A stretch of DNA of 64,000 nucleotides. Source: Melieria omissa (taxonomy: Eukaryota > Arthropoda > Insecta > Diptera > Ulidiidae). Each line of letters opens with the position of its first letter. The stretch's first letter is position 1. Both the position numbers and the translations under genes were made by a program. This document shows, one piece after another, positions 42,323 through 51,997 of this stretch. The notes under the pieces were generated by a model. It saw only the letters and a list, made by a program, of their open reading frames with translations. It was not told the DNA's origin and searched no databases. The DNA is taken from assembly GCA_963971225.1 (NCBI GenBank), contig OZ020267.1, positions 89,889,648 to 89,953,647 on the forward strand, given 5' to 3'.

Positions 42323-43707
42323 TTAGTTTAACGGCTCCTCGTCCTCAGCCCTGCGGTTGTTGGCTGAGCCTCGATTGTCAGTATTCCTCGCTACAGGCGA
42401 TTGCGATCGAGAACGGGAACGCCTCTTCCGTTGGCGGCAGTCTCGTGATATGTGGTCCTGCTTGCCACATACCCAGCAAACAACTTTAGAGGAGACCACC
42501 CGTGGCCTGACCGGTGTCTCAGAGCTTATGGCCTGGATCGGAATGCCGTTGTCCGACTGAATTTGGCGTATCCTTGCAGGTGCATACCGAGTGCTCCCAA
42601 TACATGTCGCCTCATAGGTCATCGCGCTGGTAACCGTCTCCCTAAATGTCGGCTGGCCCATCACCAACGCACTACGACGTGTCTCCGGATCATGAAGACC
42701 TTCAATAAACGCCTCAATCTTCATCCTCTCGAGATCATCAGCGCCGAAGGATGGGTAGCACAGCTGTACGAGCCGCTCAATGTCTGCTGCATATGCCTGC
42801 AGCGCCTCGTTGGCCCTTTGCCTGCGATTCTTCAGCTCACAGTAGTACAGCGTTCTGTTGTGCTCGTCGCTGTATTTGGCTGCCAGCGCCCTTATGACGG
42901 TCTCGTACTCACTTCGTAAACACTCTGGAACTGATTTTATTACCTCAGCCGCAGCACCTTTAAGAGCCAGCGCCAATCTCCGACCTTTCCTTACATCGGT
43001 CCACTGATTTTCCAGAGCAGCCAAGACGAATTTCAGCTTGAATGTATCGAACGGCGTAGTCCCATCATAACTAGGAACTTCTGTTTGGCTGGCAACACTT
43101 TCCGGAACCGGCGGCAACAATTCTCGCGGCTGTACCTAAGGCGCTAGTCCATTTTCCTGTTCATCGAGTCCTCCAGACTATCAACTCGTTTGTTTAGGGA
43201 ATCATCAAGATCGTCAACACGTTTGTTCAGGGAATCATCCAGGTCGTCGTCTCGTTTATCAAAATTCTCCATTCGCGTCTCGAGATGCTCAACTTTCACG
43301 TTTCACGTCAGGCTATCGGAAATTGCCTCCACCTTCTGCTCTATGCGCTCAGAATTTTCCGCCATTTCTCGGTTCACAGTTTCCAGTTTCGCTGCCATTT
43401 CACGGTTGGAAGTCTCGAACATGCCTTTAAGTGCAACCATAAGCTGGCTCATGTCCATTGCTTGTGGTGGCACAGCCGCTGCAGCCGTACTTTGCATCGA
43501 CGCAGCACCTGCAGGTGATTCCTCCACTTTGGCCGACGCTTCTTGTTCTTGCGCTCCGAACTCGTGCACAGTCCAATCGACGCCTCGTGCCTCACATGCT
43601 TCTCGCAAGCGCAACTGCAACTCCACCTTTCCGCCAGCAGTCGGCAAATTCCAGGCAGCCAACTCCTTCTTCTGCTGGTCTACCTTCAGCAGCTCGAGTT
43701 TAACCAT
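42323..43707 (-). pseudogene. gag: Gypsy A copy 3 Gag (SAP motif, coiled coil, capsid, CCHC)
   Basis: Two frames. 43303-43707 starts MVKLELLKVDQQKKELAAWN (SAP-like, residues 1-45) and runs into heptad-rich MAAKLETVNREMAE. 42323-43120 (265 codons) is the capsid-like region plus zinc knuckle CWVCGKQDHISRDC and an Arg/Ser-rich tail. Between 43121 and 43302 the frame is lost (frameshift and TAG/TAA stops). Apart from this the coding sequence is well preserved. The region 42590-43707 is repeated in the second duplication unit. Confidence 0.87.
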
Positions 43708-43775
43708 GTCCGTGCTTTTATAATTTTATTTTTTGCTTACTTTCAATTTTCCACAATCCCACTTCTGCCACCTAA

Positions 43776-44203
43776 TGTTACGAATGCTAGTTCTAGTGGG
43801 CTAGTACGTATCTCTAGATTGCGTAATTTGAAAATAAAACACACTTACTTTCTCAAACGCAGTCAATAAAAACCAACTATCACTTTATTTCATAGTTTTG
43901 CACTTCACTGTCTTTACACTTAAGTATTTGCTCAATTACTCCGTGTGGCAGCTTTACTAGTCAAAATCAGACTGACTCGCTACGCCGCACCCGGCTGCCT
44001 TTTATACCTGTCCGGCCATCGCGCAGATCGTTCTCGCACATCTCGCACAGAGTGGACTAAAGGTTTCCGTGATGATCGCGACCATCATTGCCAGGTTGAA
44101 CTAAAAGTTTCCATTATCGCGGTCATCATTGCCAGGTTGAATTATGGCACGACGCGTAGCGCCAGGGTTGCTTTGCACAGCGACAGATTGTCTTATCCTT
44201 ACA
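43776..44203 (-). repeat. 5' LTR of Gypsy A copy 3
   Basis: 428 bp, TGTTACGAATGC to ATCCTTACA, followed by ATAT (44204-44207). The primer site TGGCAGAAGTGGGA-like lies just inside (about 43758-43773, one or two bases changed from copy 1). Confidence 0.88.
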
Positions 44204-44375
44204 ATATTATTGCCACTCCAAATAATAGTGCGCTATATTTAAGATACATTTAGTATCAATGTGCAATATTCTAAAAAACAACCAAATGGGATCAAAAATC
44301 ACCAAATAACCAAATTTAATTTTCAAAAATAAAAATAACCATTTTTGGTTGAAAATAACCAAAACGGCAGCGCTG
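44204..44375. mobile_element. Remnant of the CAGCG-type hAT MITE
   Basis: Ends GGCAGCGCTG, with ATAACCAAAA repeats as in the element at 6752-7085. Only the right portion is present; the left end is replaced by the LTR of Gypsy copy 3. Downstream GTGATGAG is the expected right target copy within the Gypsy B LTR. Confidence 0.75.
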
Positions 44376-44666
44376 GTGATGAGCTCTGCTAGAACAATCG
44401 AGATAGAAAGTACAACTGGAATGTGCAAGAAACTTCGGCGCGATAAGAAAACTGGTATAAAAGTAGCAGTGTGCTGCGCGGTGAGTCTGAGTCTGTTCTG
44501 AGCAAGCAAAGGGGATACTTGCAATAGTAGTGTAAAGTAGAATAAGTGTAAATGTGTAAATAAAGTGATTGTTAGTTTTTGACTGCGTTTGCGCTGAATA
44601 ATTGAAGTTGTTTTATTTTCAAACACAATCCAAACGAACCTTGGAAATCTTGGGATCTTCGTAACA
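44376..44666 (+). repeat. 5' LTR of Gypsy B (left part missing)
   Basis: Matches the inner two thirds of the other B LTRs (for example 59927-60261). It has a TATA box (TATAAAAG, 44456-44463), a TGTAAATAAAG polyadenylation context and ends in CGTAACA. The start is replaced by the MITE remnant. A tRNA-Leu-type primer site TGGTGTCAGAAGTCAGG begins at 44669. Confidence 0.85.
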
Positions 44667-44738
44667 TTTGGTGTCAGAAGTCAGGATTGTGTTACTGAAG
44701 ATAAACAAAAAAATAAATAAAGTTATAAAAACGCAGAT

Positions 44739-45350
44739 ATGGTTAAACTCGAGTTGTTGAAGGTGGACCAGCTGAAGAAGGAGCTGACTGCCTGGAATTT
44801 ACCGACTGCTGGCGGAAAGGTGGAGTTGCAGCTGCGCTTGCGAGAGGCGTGTGAGGCACGAGGCGTCGATTGGACTGCACACAAGTTCGGAACGCAGGAA
44901 CAAGAAGCGTCGGCCAAAGTGGAAGAATCACCTGCAGGTGCTGCGTCGATGCAAAGTACGGCTGCAGCGGCTGTGCCACCACAAGCAATGGACATGAGCC
45001 AGCTTATGGTTGCAATGAGAGGCATGTTTCAAGAAACTTCTGTCAGTGGACCAATGTTAGGAAAGGTCGGAGGCTGATACTGGCTCTAAGAGGTCCTGCG
45101 GCTCTGAGGTAATAAAAACAATTCCGGAAGGTTTGAGAGGTGATTACGAGACCGTCATAAGGGCACTGGCAGCCAGATACAGTGACGAGCACAACAAAAT
45201 GTTGTATTATTGCGAGCTGAAGAGCCGCAGGCAAAGAGCAAACAAGGCGCTGCAGACATATGCAGCAGACATTGAGCGGCTCGTACAGTTTTGCTACCCG
45301 AAATTCGGCGCTGAATATCTCGACAGGATGAAAATTGAGGACAGTTGCTG
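44739..45350 (+). pseudogene. gag: Gypsy B Gag N-terminal and capsid parts, shortened
   Basis: Starts MVKLELLKVDQLKKELTAWN, the SAP-like motif shared with subfamily A. Frame 44739-45077 ends after MRGMFQETSVSG because the coiled coil and much of the following region are deleted. The capsid part resumes at about 45133 (MRGDYETVIRALAARYSDEH), continuing through YCELKSRRQRANKALQTYAA. Confidence 0.85.
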
Positions 45351-45855
45351 GCGATGTGGCAAGCGAGGCCACATATCACGAGACTGCCATCTGCGAGAAA
45401 AGCGTTCCGGGCAACAGACGTCGCCAAAATGGGCCGACGCGCTGCCATACCATTTTGGCAAAACCGAGCGCAGGCAGATTGTGGATGTTCGGTCGGTAAG
45501 AGTTCTGCAAGAGGAAGATTGCCTTGCGGAACGGCTACAGAAGGATCAGCGCAAGGATACGGATCTCGCGAAGATCATCAAAGGCAAAGCGCAGAGATTA
45601 CGGCCAGACTGGCAGGAGATGGCTGATGAGAGCCCGATCACGAAGGCTTACTGGACACAGTGGCAAATTCTACGTCTGCAGGATGGCTGCCTATACCGCG
45701 ATTGGGAGAGCAGGACCAGAAAATCCCTAATAGTGGTCCCGAGAGGCCGAATCGACGATGTCATCGAGGAAAACCATAACGACTCCAGTGGAGGGCACCT
45801 AGGCATCGCAAAAACTGTCGCCAAGATAAGAAGGCGGTTGTATTGGGTAGGATGA
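45133..45855 (+). CDS. Gypsy B Gag-to-integrase fused frame (240 aa)
   Basis: One open frame runs from capsid through the zinc knuckle CWRCGKRGHISRDCH (about residues 71-85). It passes directly into the region that normally lies between RNase H and integrase (RQIVDVRSVRVLQEEDCLAE) and the integrase zinc-binding start (NDSSGGHLGIAKTVAKIRRR). Protease, RT and RNase H are absent. The stop at 45853 truncates the integrase before C-x2-C, and the catalytic core is deleted. Identical in unit 2 (55407-56129). It could make a particle-type protein but no enzyme. Confidence 0.82.
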   Translation: MRGDYETVIRALAARYSDEHNKMLYYCELKSRRQRANKALQTYAADIERLVQFCYPKFGAEYLDRMKIEDSCWRCGKRGHISRDCHLREKRSGQQTSPKWADALPYHFGKTERRQIVDVRSVRVLQEEDCLAERLQKDQRKDTDLAKIIKGKAQRLRPDWQEMADESPITKAYWTQWQILRLQDGCLYRDWESRTRKSLIVVPRGRIDDVIEENHNDSSGGHLGIAKTVAKIRRRLYWVG

Positions 45856-45991
45856 GTATGTCGCTGAGTGGATCAGAGGCTGTGATCGGTGTTCGGCTGC
45901 GAAAGGGCCGAGGAGAAGATCGCGGAGCCGCACTCAACTAGTTGAAAGCAGGTTAACAGCGAGCTATGGTCTACGCGCTAACCCGAAAGGG

Positions 45992-46225
45992 TTGCAGGAA
46001 GGCAATCTGGTAATACTTTACAACCCACAGCGGAGGAAAGGTTTGTCTCCAAAACATAAAACATCATGGGAAGGACCGTACAAAGTCGTGACGAAGATTA
46101 ATGACGTGGTGTACAGAGTTCAACGCTGCAGCAACAGAAACGCGAGGTTGAAAGTATTCCATTTGGAGCGCCTGGCGTCTTACTCCGGCGGAGCCTCGGT
46201 ACTTGTTCGGGAAGAACAAGTCTAA
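45992..46225 (+). pseudogene. Gypsy B integrase C-terminal remnant
   Basis: Contains LYNPQRRKGLSPKHKTSWEG and VVYRVQRCSNRNARLKV, the conserved C-terminal region. It ends at EEQV and a stop just before the hAT insertion. The core domain is missing. Confidence 0.82.
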
Positions 46226-46241
46226 GTGGTGGGCAGTGAAA

Positions 46242-47255
46242 TAGAGCTGGAAAACAATCGATGCTTGCCACCATCGCTGTTTTCGATGTTTCCGGAGCAA
46301 ACCATCGATGAAACATCGATGTTTTTCATTTTATTTTTAAAACCACTTACAGTTAAAAACATATTTATATTAACTTTTTTTGTATACTATTGCAAAAGAG
46401 CAATTGAAAATAAACAATTTTATTTCAAAACATTTTCATTAATTTTACATTAATTAAACTTAAGGAACAAGTCATGAATTATAAATATATATGCACAAGG
46501 CCCTTATTGATATTTAAAAAAAATTCAGAGATCAAACAATTTTTAGTTTTTGTTCAAAAACAAAAGTTTGTTAACATTACATTTGAGCGAGCATCTGCGC
46601 TCGGAAATTATCTGTCCCGCTTTGCTGAATATTCCTTCAGATTCGCACGACGATGCTGGGACGCAAAGGAACTGTTTTGCTATATTTTTGATAGACAACA
46701 TATCCCACTGCACTGCATTCCTAAAAATAATATTTTTAATATTTTCGCAAATACATACAACTAACTTCTTCTTACCTTCCAATATTCCAAGGGATTGGAT
46801 TCCTCTGCTGCAATTTGTTGTTCCTAATGCTGTCTTATAAGAATAATAGCGTCAGTCTTGGAAGATACGATTTTTCTTTGCATTTTATCCTTCATAAAGG
46901 AGAAACGTTTGGTTCTGTTGGGGTGCTGGATGAGAGGTTAGCGGATTTTTGGACAACTCATTGAACAGTTCCTCCTCTAAGGCTTTTGCAGCTTGTTCGG
47001 CGTTCGACGCTGTTAAAACCCATCCTTTTTGAATCGCGGATCGACAATGGTAGCAATCATAGTTATTGTTCTTGTTTCGTACTGGAAAAGGCGTGCAGGT
47101 AAACGATCTTTAACATAGTTCAGTGCAGCTATAGCCTCTGACGCTTCCAAGTTATGTATATCATTTAATCCCTTATGTAATTCGCAGATAAGTGGAATTA
47201 CAATGGATATGGTTACTCTTTTATCCGCAGAAATAGAAGTGATGGGATCATGGAA
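46242..47255 (-). mobile_element. BED-type hAT element, truncated by the duplication junction
   Basis: Starts TAGAGCTGGAAAAC after the target copy CAGTGAAA (46234-46241). It is the left part of the element seen whole at 56516-59923 and contains the transposase dimerisation remnant (46543-46782, minus). It stops at the duplication junction. Confidence 0.9.
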
Positions 47256-47984
47256 GAGAGAGAGAGTCTGAGAGGCATTACTCAGATGAGTCTTTAACCG
47301 ATTTGCATACAGATCCCAGTCCGTATTCCGGGGGTTCCTGAAGACCCTTACTGTACGCAACGGTTTAAAGTTGACCGTAAAGTGTATGTAGCTGTGATCA
47401 GAGAAGGAGGGTCTTTCCAGCACCCTCCAATCCGAGATCCAGGTATCTGCCCCGTAAGAAAAAGTAATGTCCAATACGTCTTCCGACGTCGGACCCTTGA
47501 AAGTTGGGATGTTCCCTCTATTAGCTATATCTACATTGTTTTGTAATATAAAGTTAAAAAGGGACTCACCCCGTTCGTTCGTGTCCTTGCTTCCCCACTG
47601 AGGGTGGTGCGAATTGGCATCCGCACCTACCACGGCGTCGAAACCTTGTCTGAGGACTTCTTCCGTCAGGTGCTGTAGGTCTGTGGGGGGTGCCTCGACG
47701 TCGTGGGCCATATAGCACGAGGCCACAAGTCTAAGCTTGTCGTCCCCTTCGATGGCGACCACCGCCAGGTCATCAGAACTGAAATTAGGTAGAAGATATG
47801 CGTTAATATCCTTCCTAACAAGGATGGCAGATCGAATCTTACCTACCGTTGTTGCATGGAAAAGATTATAGTTCGTGGACCCTAACCCTGAAACCTTATT
47901 TCCGGAGGAAAGCCAGGGTTCCTGGATTAGGGCCACGTCGTAGCTGCCCTCCTCTAGTGTGAGAAGGAGCTCAGCTGAAGCCAC
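47013..47984 (-). CDS. Chimeric frame: LINE endonuclease joined to hAT transposase segment
   Basis: 323 codons on the minus strand, open across the duplication junction. About residues 1-242 are the LOA endonuclease (ALIQEPWLSSGNK, VVGADANSHHPQ, SFSDHSYIHF). From about 243 the frame passes at LSLFHDPITSISADKRV into the hAT transposase, ending VDPRFKKDGF and stop. The parental frames are 39404-40128 (LINE) and 57287-58318 (hAT). The join preserves frame by chance of the breakpoint. There is no evidence of expression and no ATG, only GTG, at the start. Confidence 0.85.
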   Translation of the reverse strand: MASAELLLTLEEGSYDVALIQEPWLSSGNKVSGLGSTNYNLFHATTVGKIRSAILVRKDINAYLLPNFSSDDLAVVAIEGDDKLRLVASCYMAHDVEAPPTDLQHLTEEVLRQGFDAVVGADANSHHPQWGSKDTNERGESLFNFILQNNVDIANRGNIPTFKGPTSEDVLDITFSYGADTWISDWRVLERPSFSDHSYIHFTVNFKPLRTVRVFRNPRNTDWDLYANRLKTHLSNASQTLSLFHDPITSISADKRVTISIVIPLICELHKGLNDIHNLEASEAIAALNYVKDRLPARLFQYETRTITMIATIVDPRFKKDGF

Positions 47985-49913
47985 CTTACTGTGGTGGAGG
48001 TTGATTTGTAGGACCTTTCCCTTCAGAAGGTACAGTGTCCTTCAGGGTGGGTGTGGCTGTCACCGCCGACACTCCACCCGTCTCAACCTCCATCTCGTCA
48101 ATCTTCCCGTCATCAAGCCGAAGCATGAAAGTAGCGTCGGTCATGGGTTCCAGCCCAAGATCCTTTTCAGCTTCACCTTGAGGTTGATTTGTAGGACCTT
48201 TCCCTTCAGAAGGTACAGTGTCCTTCAAGGTGGGTGTGGCTGTCACCGCCGACACTCCACCCGTCTCAACCTCCATCTCGTCAATCTTCCCGTCGTCTAG
48301 CCGAAGCATGATAGTAGCGTCGGTCATGGGTTCCAGCCCAAGATCCTTTTCTGCTTCACCTGGCTTCAGAGTGTTTTCATTCCCGTCTTTCTGATGACGT
48401 TTTTTGAGGCGCAGGTAAACACTACCCGTCCCCCAAGACATCTTTCCGAACCGTTGATACAACTTGTCCTCTGCCTCTTTGTTGATTTGGAGGATCAGAT
48501 CAAGTGTACCGTCGGCGTTGGGTTTCCCCGCGTGGATCATCTTCCAGTCCGTCGTCGGGACATCGGGATTCTGCCGCTGGAAAAGCAGTAGGGCGTTTTC
48601 CGGTTTCACCGCGCTTGGTACACGTACCTTAGCCCGCGGTGGACCGGGAATATCGTCCCTATCCACTATAACCAGGTTAGCGCCCGGCCACAGTCCTCGT
48701 AGTTTCGGGACCACCTCCTTGACCCATTTAAGCGTGAGGTCGTCATTGCACTTTAGAATCTTGACTTCCCTGTACCACCTCGCTCCTTCAAAGGAGGGCG
48801 AAGGTTTGTTAGGTTCGTCGATCGCCTGTGCAACAATGGCCTCGATAATTTTGCTGTCCACTAGCTTCCACTGTTCCGCCGTCATCTGGCCATTTTCGTG
48901 TCGTCGGTCAACGAGCGCCACGGTCAAGTGCCGTTTGGCTACTTCGCTGGTCGTCGCCACTCTTTTGGACGAGGTCGGCCGGTCAGATGGAGTAGCTGTG
49001 GTGTGAGTGCAAGGACGTTTGGCCGCGGGTCTTTCTCCCTCCGTGGACCTCTGTCTCTTCGCCTCCGTTCCCTTCATAGCTGTCGCTACGTTTTCTTCTA
49101 TTTTGTTCACGAAGGTGGGATGCGTGGTCGCAAACCGTTCGTTTTGCGAGAAGTGCTCCCTGCCTTTCGTGACCGTCTCAGTTGCCCATCGTAGGTCCTC
49201 TCGCTCCGTGGGCGAAAGAGTGTCCTTATTCTCCAGGCGCAACTTGATGCGTATTGCCGCTTTGTACTGGGCGAGCGCTTTCAGGCCCTCCTTATTGGGC
49301 TTCTTCCTTTGCTCGCTCCTACTAGTGGATGCGATGCTCGGGTCGAGAGCCTTCGGGGACTTCAGCAGCTCCTCCTCAGCTATCGTATTTGTGGTTGCCA
49401 CGCTGCATACGCTGTCGAGGTCTGAGTCTGTGTCGACTGCAGTACCCCTAGTGACTAACCTAGCCTTCGTAAAATTTGCAGTCGCATGACGACTGCTAGA
49501 GCCTGCAACCACTCTAGCAGAGGTGTGACCGCTGGCGACACGCAGAGGGGAATCAAATTCCCCACCGTGCCCGCCGGTGGTAGCAGTCACTTCTTCCACC
49601 GACGTTTGGGTCAATATCCTGACCCGCTCTTTCCCCTTCTTCGACTCCAGACTGGTTTTTATTTCAGGGACTCCTCCCTTAGCGTTTTATGCCTACCCGC
49701 CAGGCACCACTTAGCGTGACTGAGGTAGGACTCCACAAGCCACCCCTCGGGCGGCATGTAAGCTGGACCTCAGGCATGACTTGTGGACCCCACCTCACTC
49801 TTAGCTAGACATCGCCGTGCCTTGCCAGTTTACCTGCGCATAGACACGGCGGTGCCCATTGCCCGGTCGGCACCCGCGAGGAGGGTTAAACTAAGTGGAT
49901 TTTTGCCGACCCG
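47256..49913 (-). mobile_element. LOA LINE 5' part in unit 2 (endonuclease, ORF1, 5' UTR)
   Basis: Duplicate of 39404-42057. Its 5' end abuts ATCGTTTTTGTA (49914-49925), the same target copy as in unit 1. RT and RNase H are not part of the duplication. Confidence 0.92.
47986..49614 (-). CDS. LOA LINE ORF1 protein, duplicate copy
   Basis: 542 codons, open, differing from 40130-41758 by a few substitutions (for example Pro for Ser in SDRPTSSKR and Glu for Gly in YREVKILK). It has the same DUF4780-like middle and the same doubled 61-residue C-terminal block (47989-48171 and 48172-48354). Confidence 0.87.
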   Translation of the reverse strand: MTQTSVEEVTATTGGHGGEFDSPLRVASGHTSARVVAGSSSRHATANFTKARLVTRGTAVDTDSDLDSVCSVATTNTIAEEELLKSPKALDPSIASTSRSEQRKKPNKEGLKALAQYKAAIRIKLRLENKDTLSPTEREDLRWATETVTKGREHFSQNERFATTHPTFVNKIEENVATAMKGTEAKRQRSTEGERPAAKRPCTHTTATPSDRPTSSKRVATTSEVAKRHLTVALVDRRHENGQMTAEQWKLVDSKIIEAIVAQAIDEPNKPSPSFEGARWYREVKILKCNDDLTLKWVKEVVPKLRGLWPGANLVIVDRDDIPGPPRAKVRVPSAVKPENALLLFQRQNPDVPTTDWKMIHAGKPNADGTLDLILQINKEAEDKLYQRFGKMSWGTGSVYLRLKKRHQKDGNENTLKPGEAEKDLGLEPMTDATIMLRLDDGKIDEMEVETGGVSAVTATPTLKDTVPSEGKGPTNQPQGEAEKDLGLEPMTDATFMLRLDDGKIDEMEVETGGVSAVTATPTLKDTVPSEGKGPTNQPPPQ

Positions 49914-49925
49914 ATCGTTTTTGTA

Positions 49926-50435
49926 ACTTTCGCTCTTACCGACGAGCGCTAGCCAGTCGCAGTCCGCAGCTGTATGCCATGCAGCGGTTCCCAGTTCTTC
50001 AGCAGCTTCCTTTTTATGATCGAATATGACGCTCCAGTATCCAGCGTCAACACGAACAACTTTCCATCTATCCTTCCTTCAATCGTCAAGCTGCTGGGCT
50101 GTCGTTTCAGCTGTGAGACAGGGACGGTGGGGCAGCAGATTGTGGGGATCAGCTCACGCCCCTTTGGGCTGACCCGTTTTAGTTTAACGGCTCCTCGTCC
50201 TCAGCCCTGCGGTTGTTGGCTGAGCCTCGATTGTCAGTATTCCTCGCTACAGGCGATTGCGATCGAGAACGGGAACGCCTCTTCCGTTGGCGGCAGTCTC
50301 GTGATATGTGGTCCTGCTTGCCACATACCCAGCAAACAACTTTAGAGGAGACCACCCGTGGCCTGACCGGTGTCTCAGAGCTTATGGCCTGGATCGGAAT
50401 GCCGTTGTCCGACTGAATTTGGCGTATCCTTGCAG
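49926..50435 (-). pseudogene. Gypsy copy 3 protease start and Gag C-terminus, unit 2
   Basis: Duplicate of 42070-42590. It contains the protease DTGA region and the CCHC knuckle with Arg/Ser-rich tail. Gag is split here by the hAT at 50444. Confidence 0.87.
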
Positions 50436-50631
50436 GTGCATACTAGGCATCGCAATCCCGGGATCCCGGACTTTTTCCAGTCCCGAAAATCCCGGGATTC
50501 AAATTCTTGTATCCCGGGATTTTCGGGATTGCAAAAGATGCTTCAAAGTTCAAATGAAATAAATTTTAAGGCACAAAAACCCAATTCCTTATTTGAGGGA
50601 GAAGGGAGGGGATAGAGTGCGTCTTTTGCAA

Positions 50632-50730
50632 AAGGCTTATGATTATTTACTAAGCATTCAACCAACAAGTGTTGAATCTGAAGGATGTTTCTCTTCAGCA
50701 GGGTTTATTTGAAATAAATTTCGCTCTAAC
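50632..50730 (+). pseudogene. hAT dimerisation-domain remnant
   Basis: Reads YLLSIQPTSVESEGCFSSAG, then a stop and NKFRS, then is cut by the mariner. After the mariner, LDKRTKHLMPLYF (about 51999-52040) fits the end of the same domain. Confidence 0.75.
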
Positions 50731-50734
50731 ACTT

Positions 50735-51997
50735 CGTTCAATAATGTGTGTGACTGACACATAGATGGCGGCACTAATACTAAATCAATATTTTTTTTTC
50801 GAAATTGTGAACCTTTTTAGGCTTACTGTCAAAATTATATGTCGATCCGACCATTAGTTTACAAGTTACAGTGCTTTAAGTGACACTACTTTTGAGTTTT
50901 CGAAAAAAATGAATTCAAAGCAATTCCGTGTGCTGATTTATCATTGTTTTTTAATGAAAAAAAAATACTGTTCAATGCCAGGAATGGCTTGAAAAACATT
51001 ATTCGGACTCTGCTCCATCAAAAAGAACGAATTCAAACGTGGTCGTACAGACACCGATGACATTCCATCTACTGGACGGCCAAATGACGCTGTTATTCCG
51101 GAAAACGTTGAAAAAACACTGAAAATCATTATGTCCGACCGTAAAGTAAAAGTGGGGGAGATTGCTGACATTCTAAAGATATCAGCAGGCAGTGTACACA
51201 CCATAATACACGAACATTTGGTTATGAAAAAGGTGTTTTCGAAATGGGTGCCGCGTTTGCTCACACCGGAGCAAAAACAACAACGAATCGATGATTCAAA
51301 GAGCTGTTTGGACATGTTTACGCGCAACAAGTCGGAGTTTTTGCGTCGGTACATCACAATGGATGAAACATGGATCCACCATTTCACTCCAGAGTCAAAT
51401 CGGCAGTCTGCTGAGTGGCATGCAACCGGTGAAAGCCGCCCAAAGCGTCCAAAGGCACAAACATCGGCTGGCAAGGTTATGGCGTCAGTATTTTGGGATG
51501 TGCACGGAATAATATTCATCGACTATCTTGAGAAAGGGAAAACAATCAATAGCGACTATTATATAGCGTTGTTGGAACGTTTGAAAGAAGAAATCGCGAT
51601 TAAGCGGCCCCATATGAAGAAGAAAAAGTGTTGTTTCACCAAGACAATGCACCGTGTCACAAGTCGATGAAAACGATGGCAAAAATGCATGAATTGGGCT
51701 TCGAATTGCTTCCTCATCCCCCGTATTCTCCAGATCTGGCCCCCAGCGACTACTGGCTCTTCGCAGACCTCAAAAAGATGCTCCGTGGTAAGAGATTTGG
51801 CTCAAATGATGAAGTAATCGCCGAAACTAACGCCTATTTTGAAGGCAAAGAAAAATCGTTCTACAAAGGCGGTATCGAAAGATTGGAAAAGCGTTGGAAT
51901 GATTGTATCTCCCTAAAAGGGACTATGTTGATGAATAAAAACGAATTTTGGCAAAAAAATGTGTTGTAATTAGTTAGTCACACACATTATTGAACGA
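50735..51997 (+). mobile_element. mariner element nested in the hAT
   Basis: Terminal inverted repeat TTCGTTCAATAATGTGTGTG (left, from about 50734) and its complement ending at about 51996. Both borders lie in TA-containing sequence, though the exact TA duplication is not clear; borders are good to about 5 bp. It contains a broken transposase. Confidence 0.85.
50910..51969 (+). pseudogene. mariner transposase, frameshifted
   Basis: ATG at 50910 (MNSKQFRVLIYHCFLMKKK). The frame is lost at the A-run near 50957, and a short stretch is deleted near 51020. Frame 51131-51670 holds the second half of the helix-turn-helix, WVPRLLTPEQKQQR and the first catalytic region ITMDETWIHHF. Frame 51628-51969 holds HQDNAPCHK and YSPDLAPSDYWLF, with 34 residues between the two aspartates. 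A slip in the A-rich run near 51620 separates them. About 345 codons in all, the usual mariner size. Confidence 0.9.

Larger units (their letters stand above)
33069..44203 (-). mobile_element. Gypsy subfamily A copy 3, with nested MITE and LOA LINE
   Basis: Minus-strand element from a partial LTR at 33069 to a full LTR ending at 44203. Pol lies at 33785-36660, then a LOA-like LINE (36673-42057), then the protease and gag at 42070-43707. The two outer LTRs differ at roughly 25-30 of about 195 comparable bases, and the flanking tetramers are ATAG and ATAT. The ends may therefore come from two insertions joined by recombination. Confidence 0.85.
39404..47255. repeat. Tandem duplication, unit 1
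   Basis: About 7.85 kb running from the LOA endonuclease through ORF1, Gypsy copy 3 gag and LTR, a MITE remnant, Gypsy B and the first part of a hAT. It is followed directly by unit 2. Sequence compared by eye is over 99% the same, with small differences (for example around 44046, 40904 and 41221). Confidence 0.92.

Noticed and set aside
33065..44207. Perfect target duplication for Gypsy copy 3
   Set aside because: The flanks are ATAG and ATAT; only three of four bases agree, so I do not claim a duplication.
46543..46782. Separate small gene of 79 codons (also 56817-57056)
   Set aside because: The peptide is the C-terminal dimerisation part of the hAT transposase, cut off by frameshifts.
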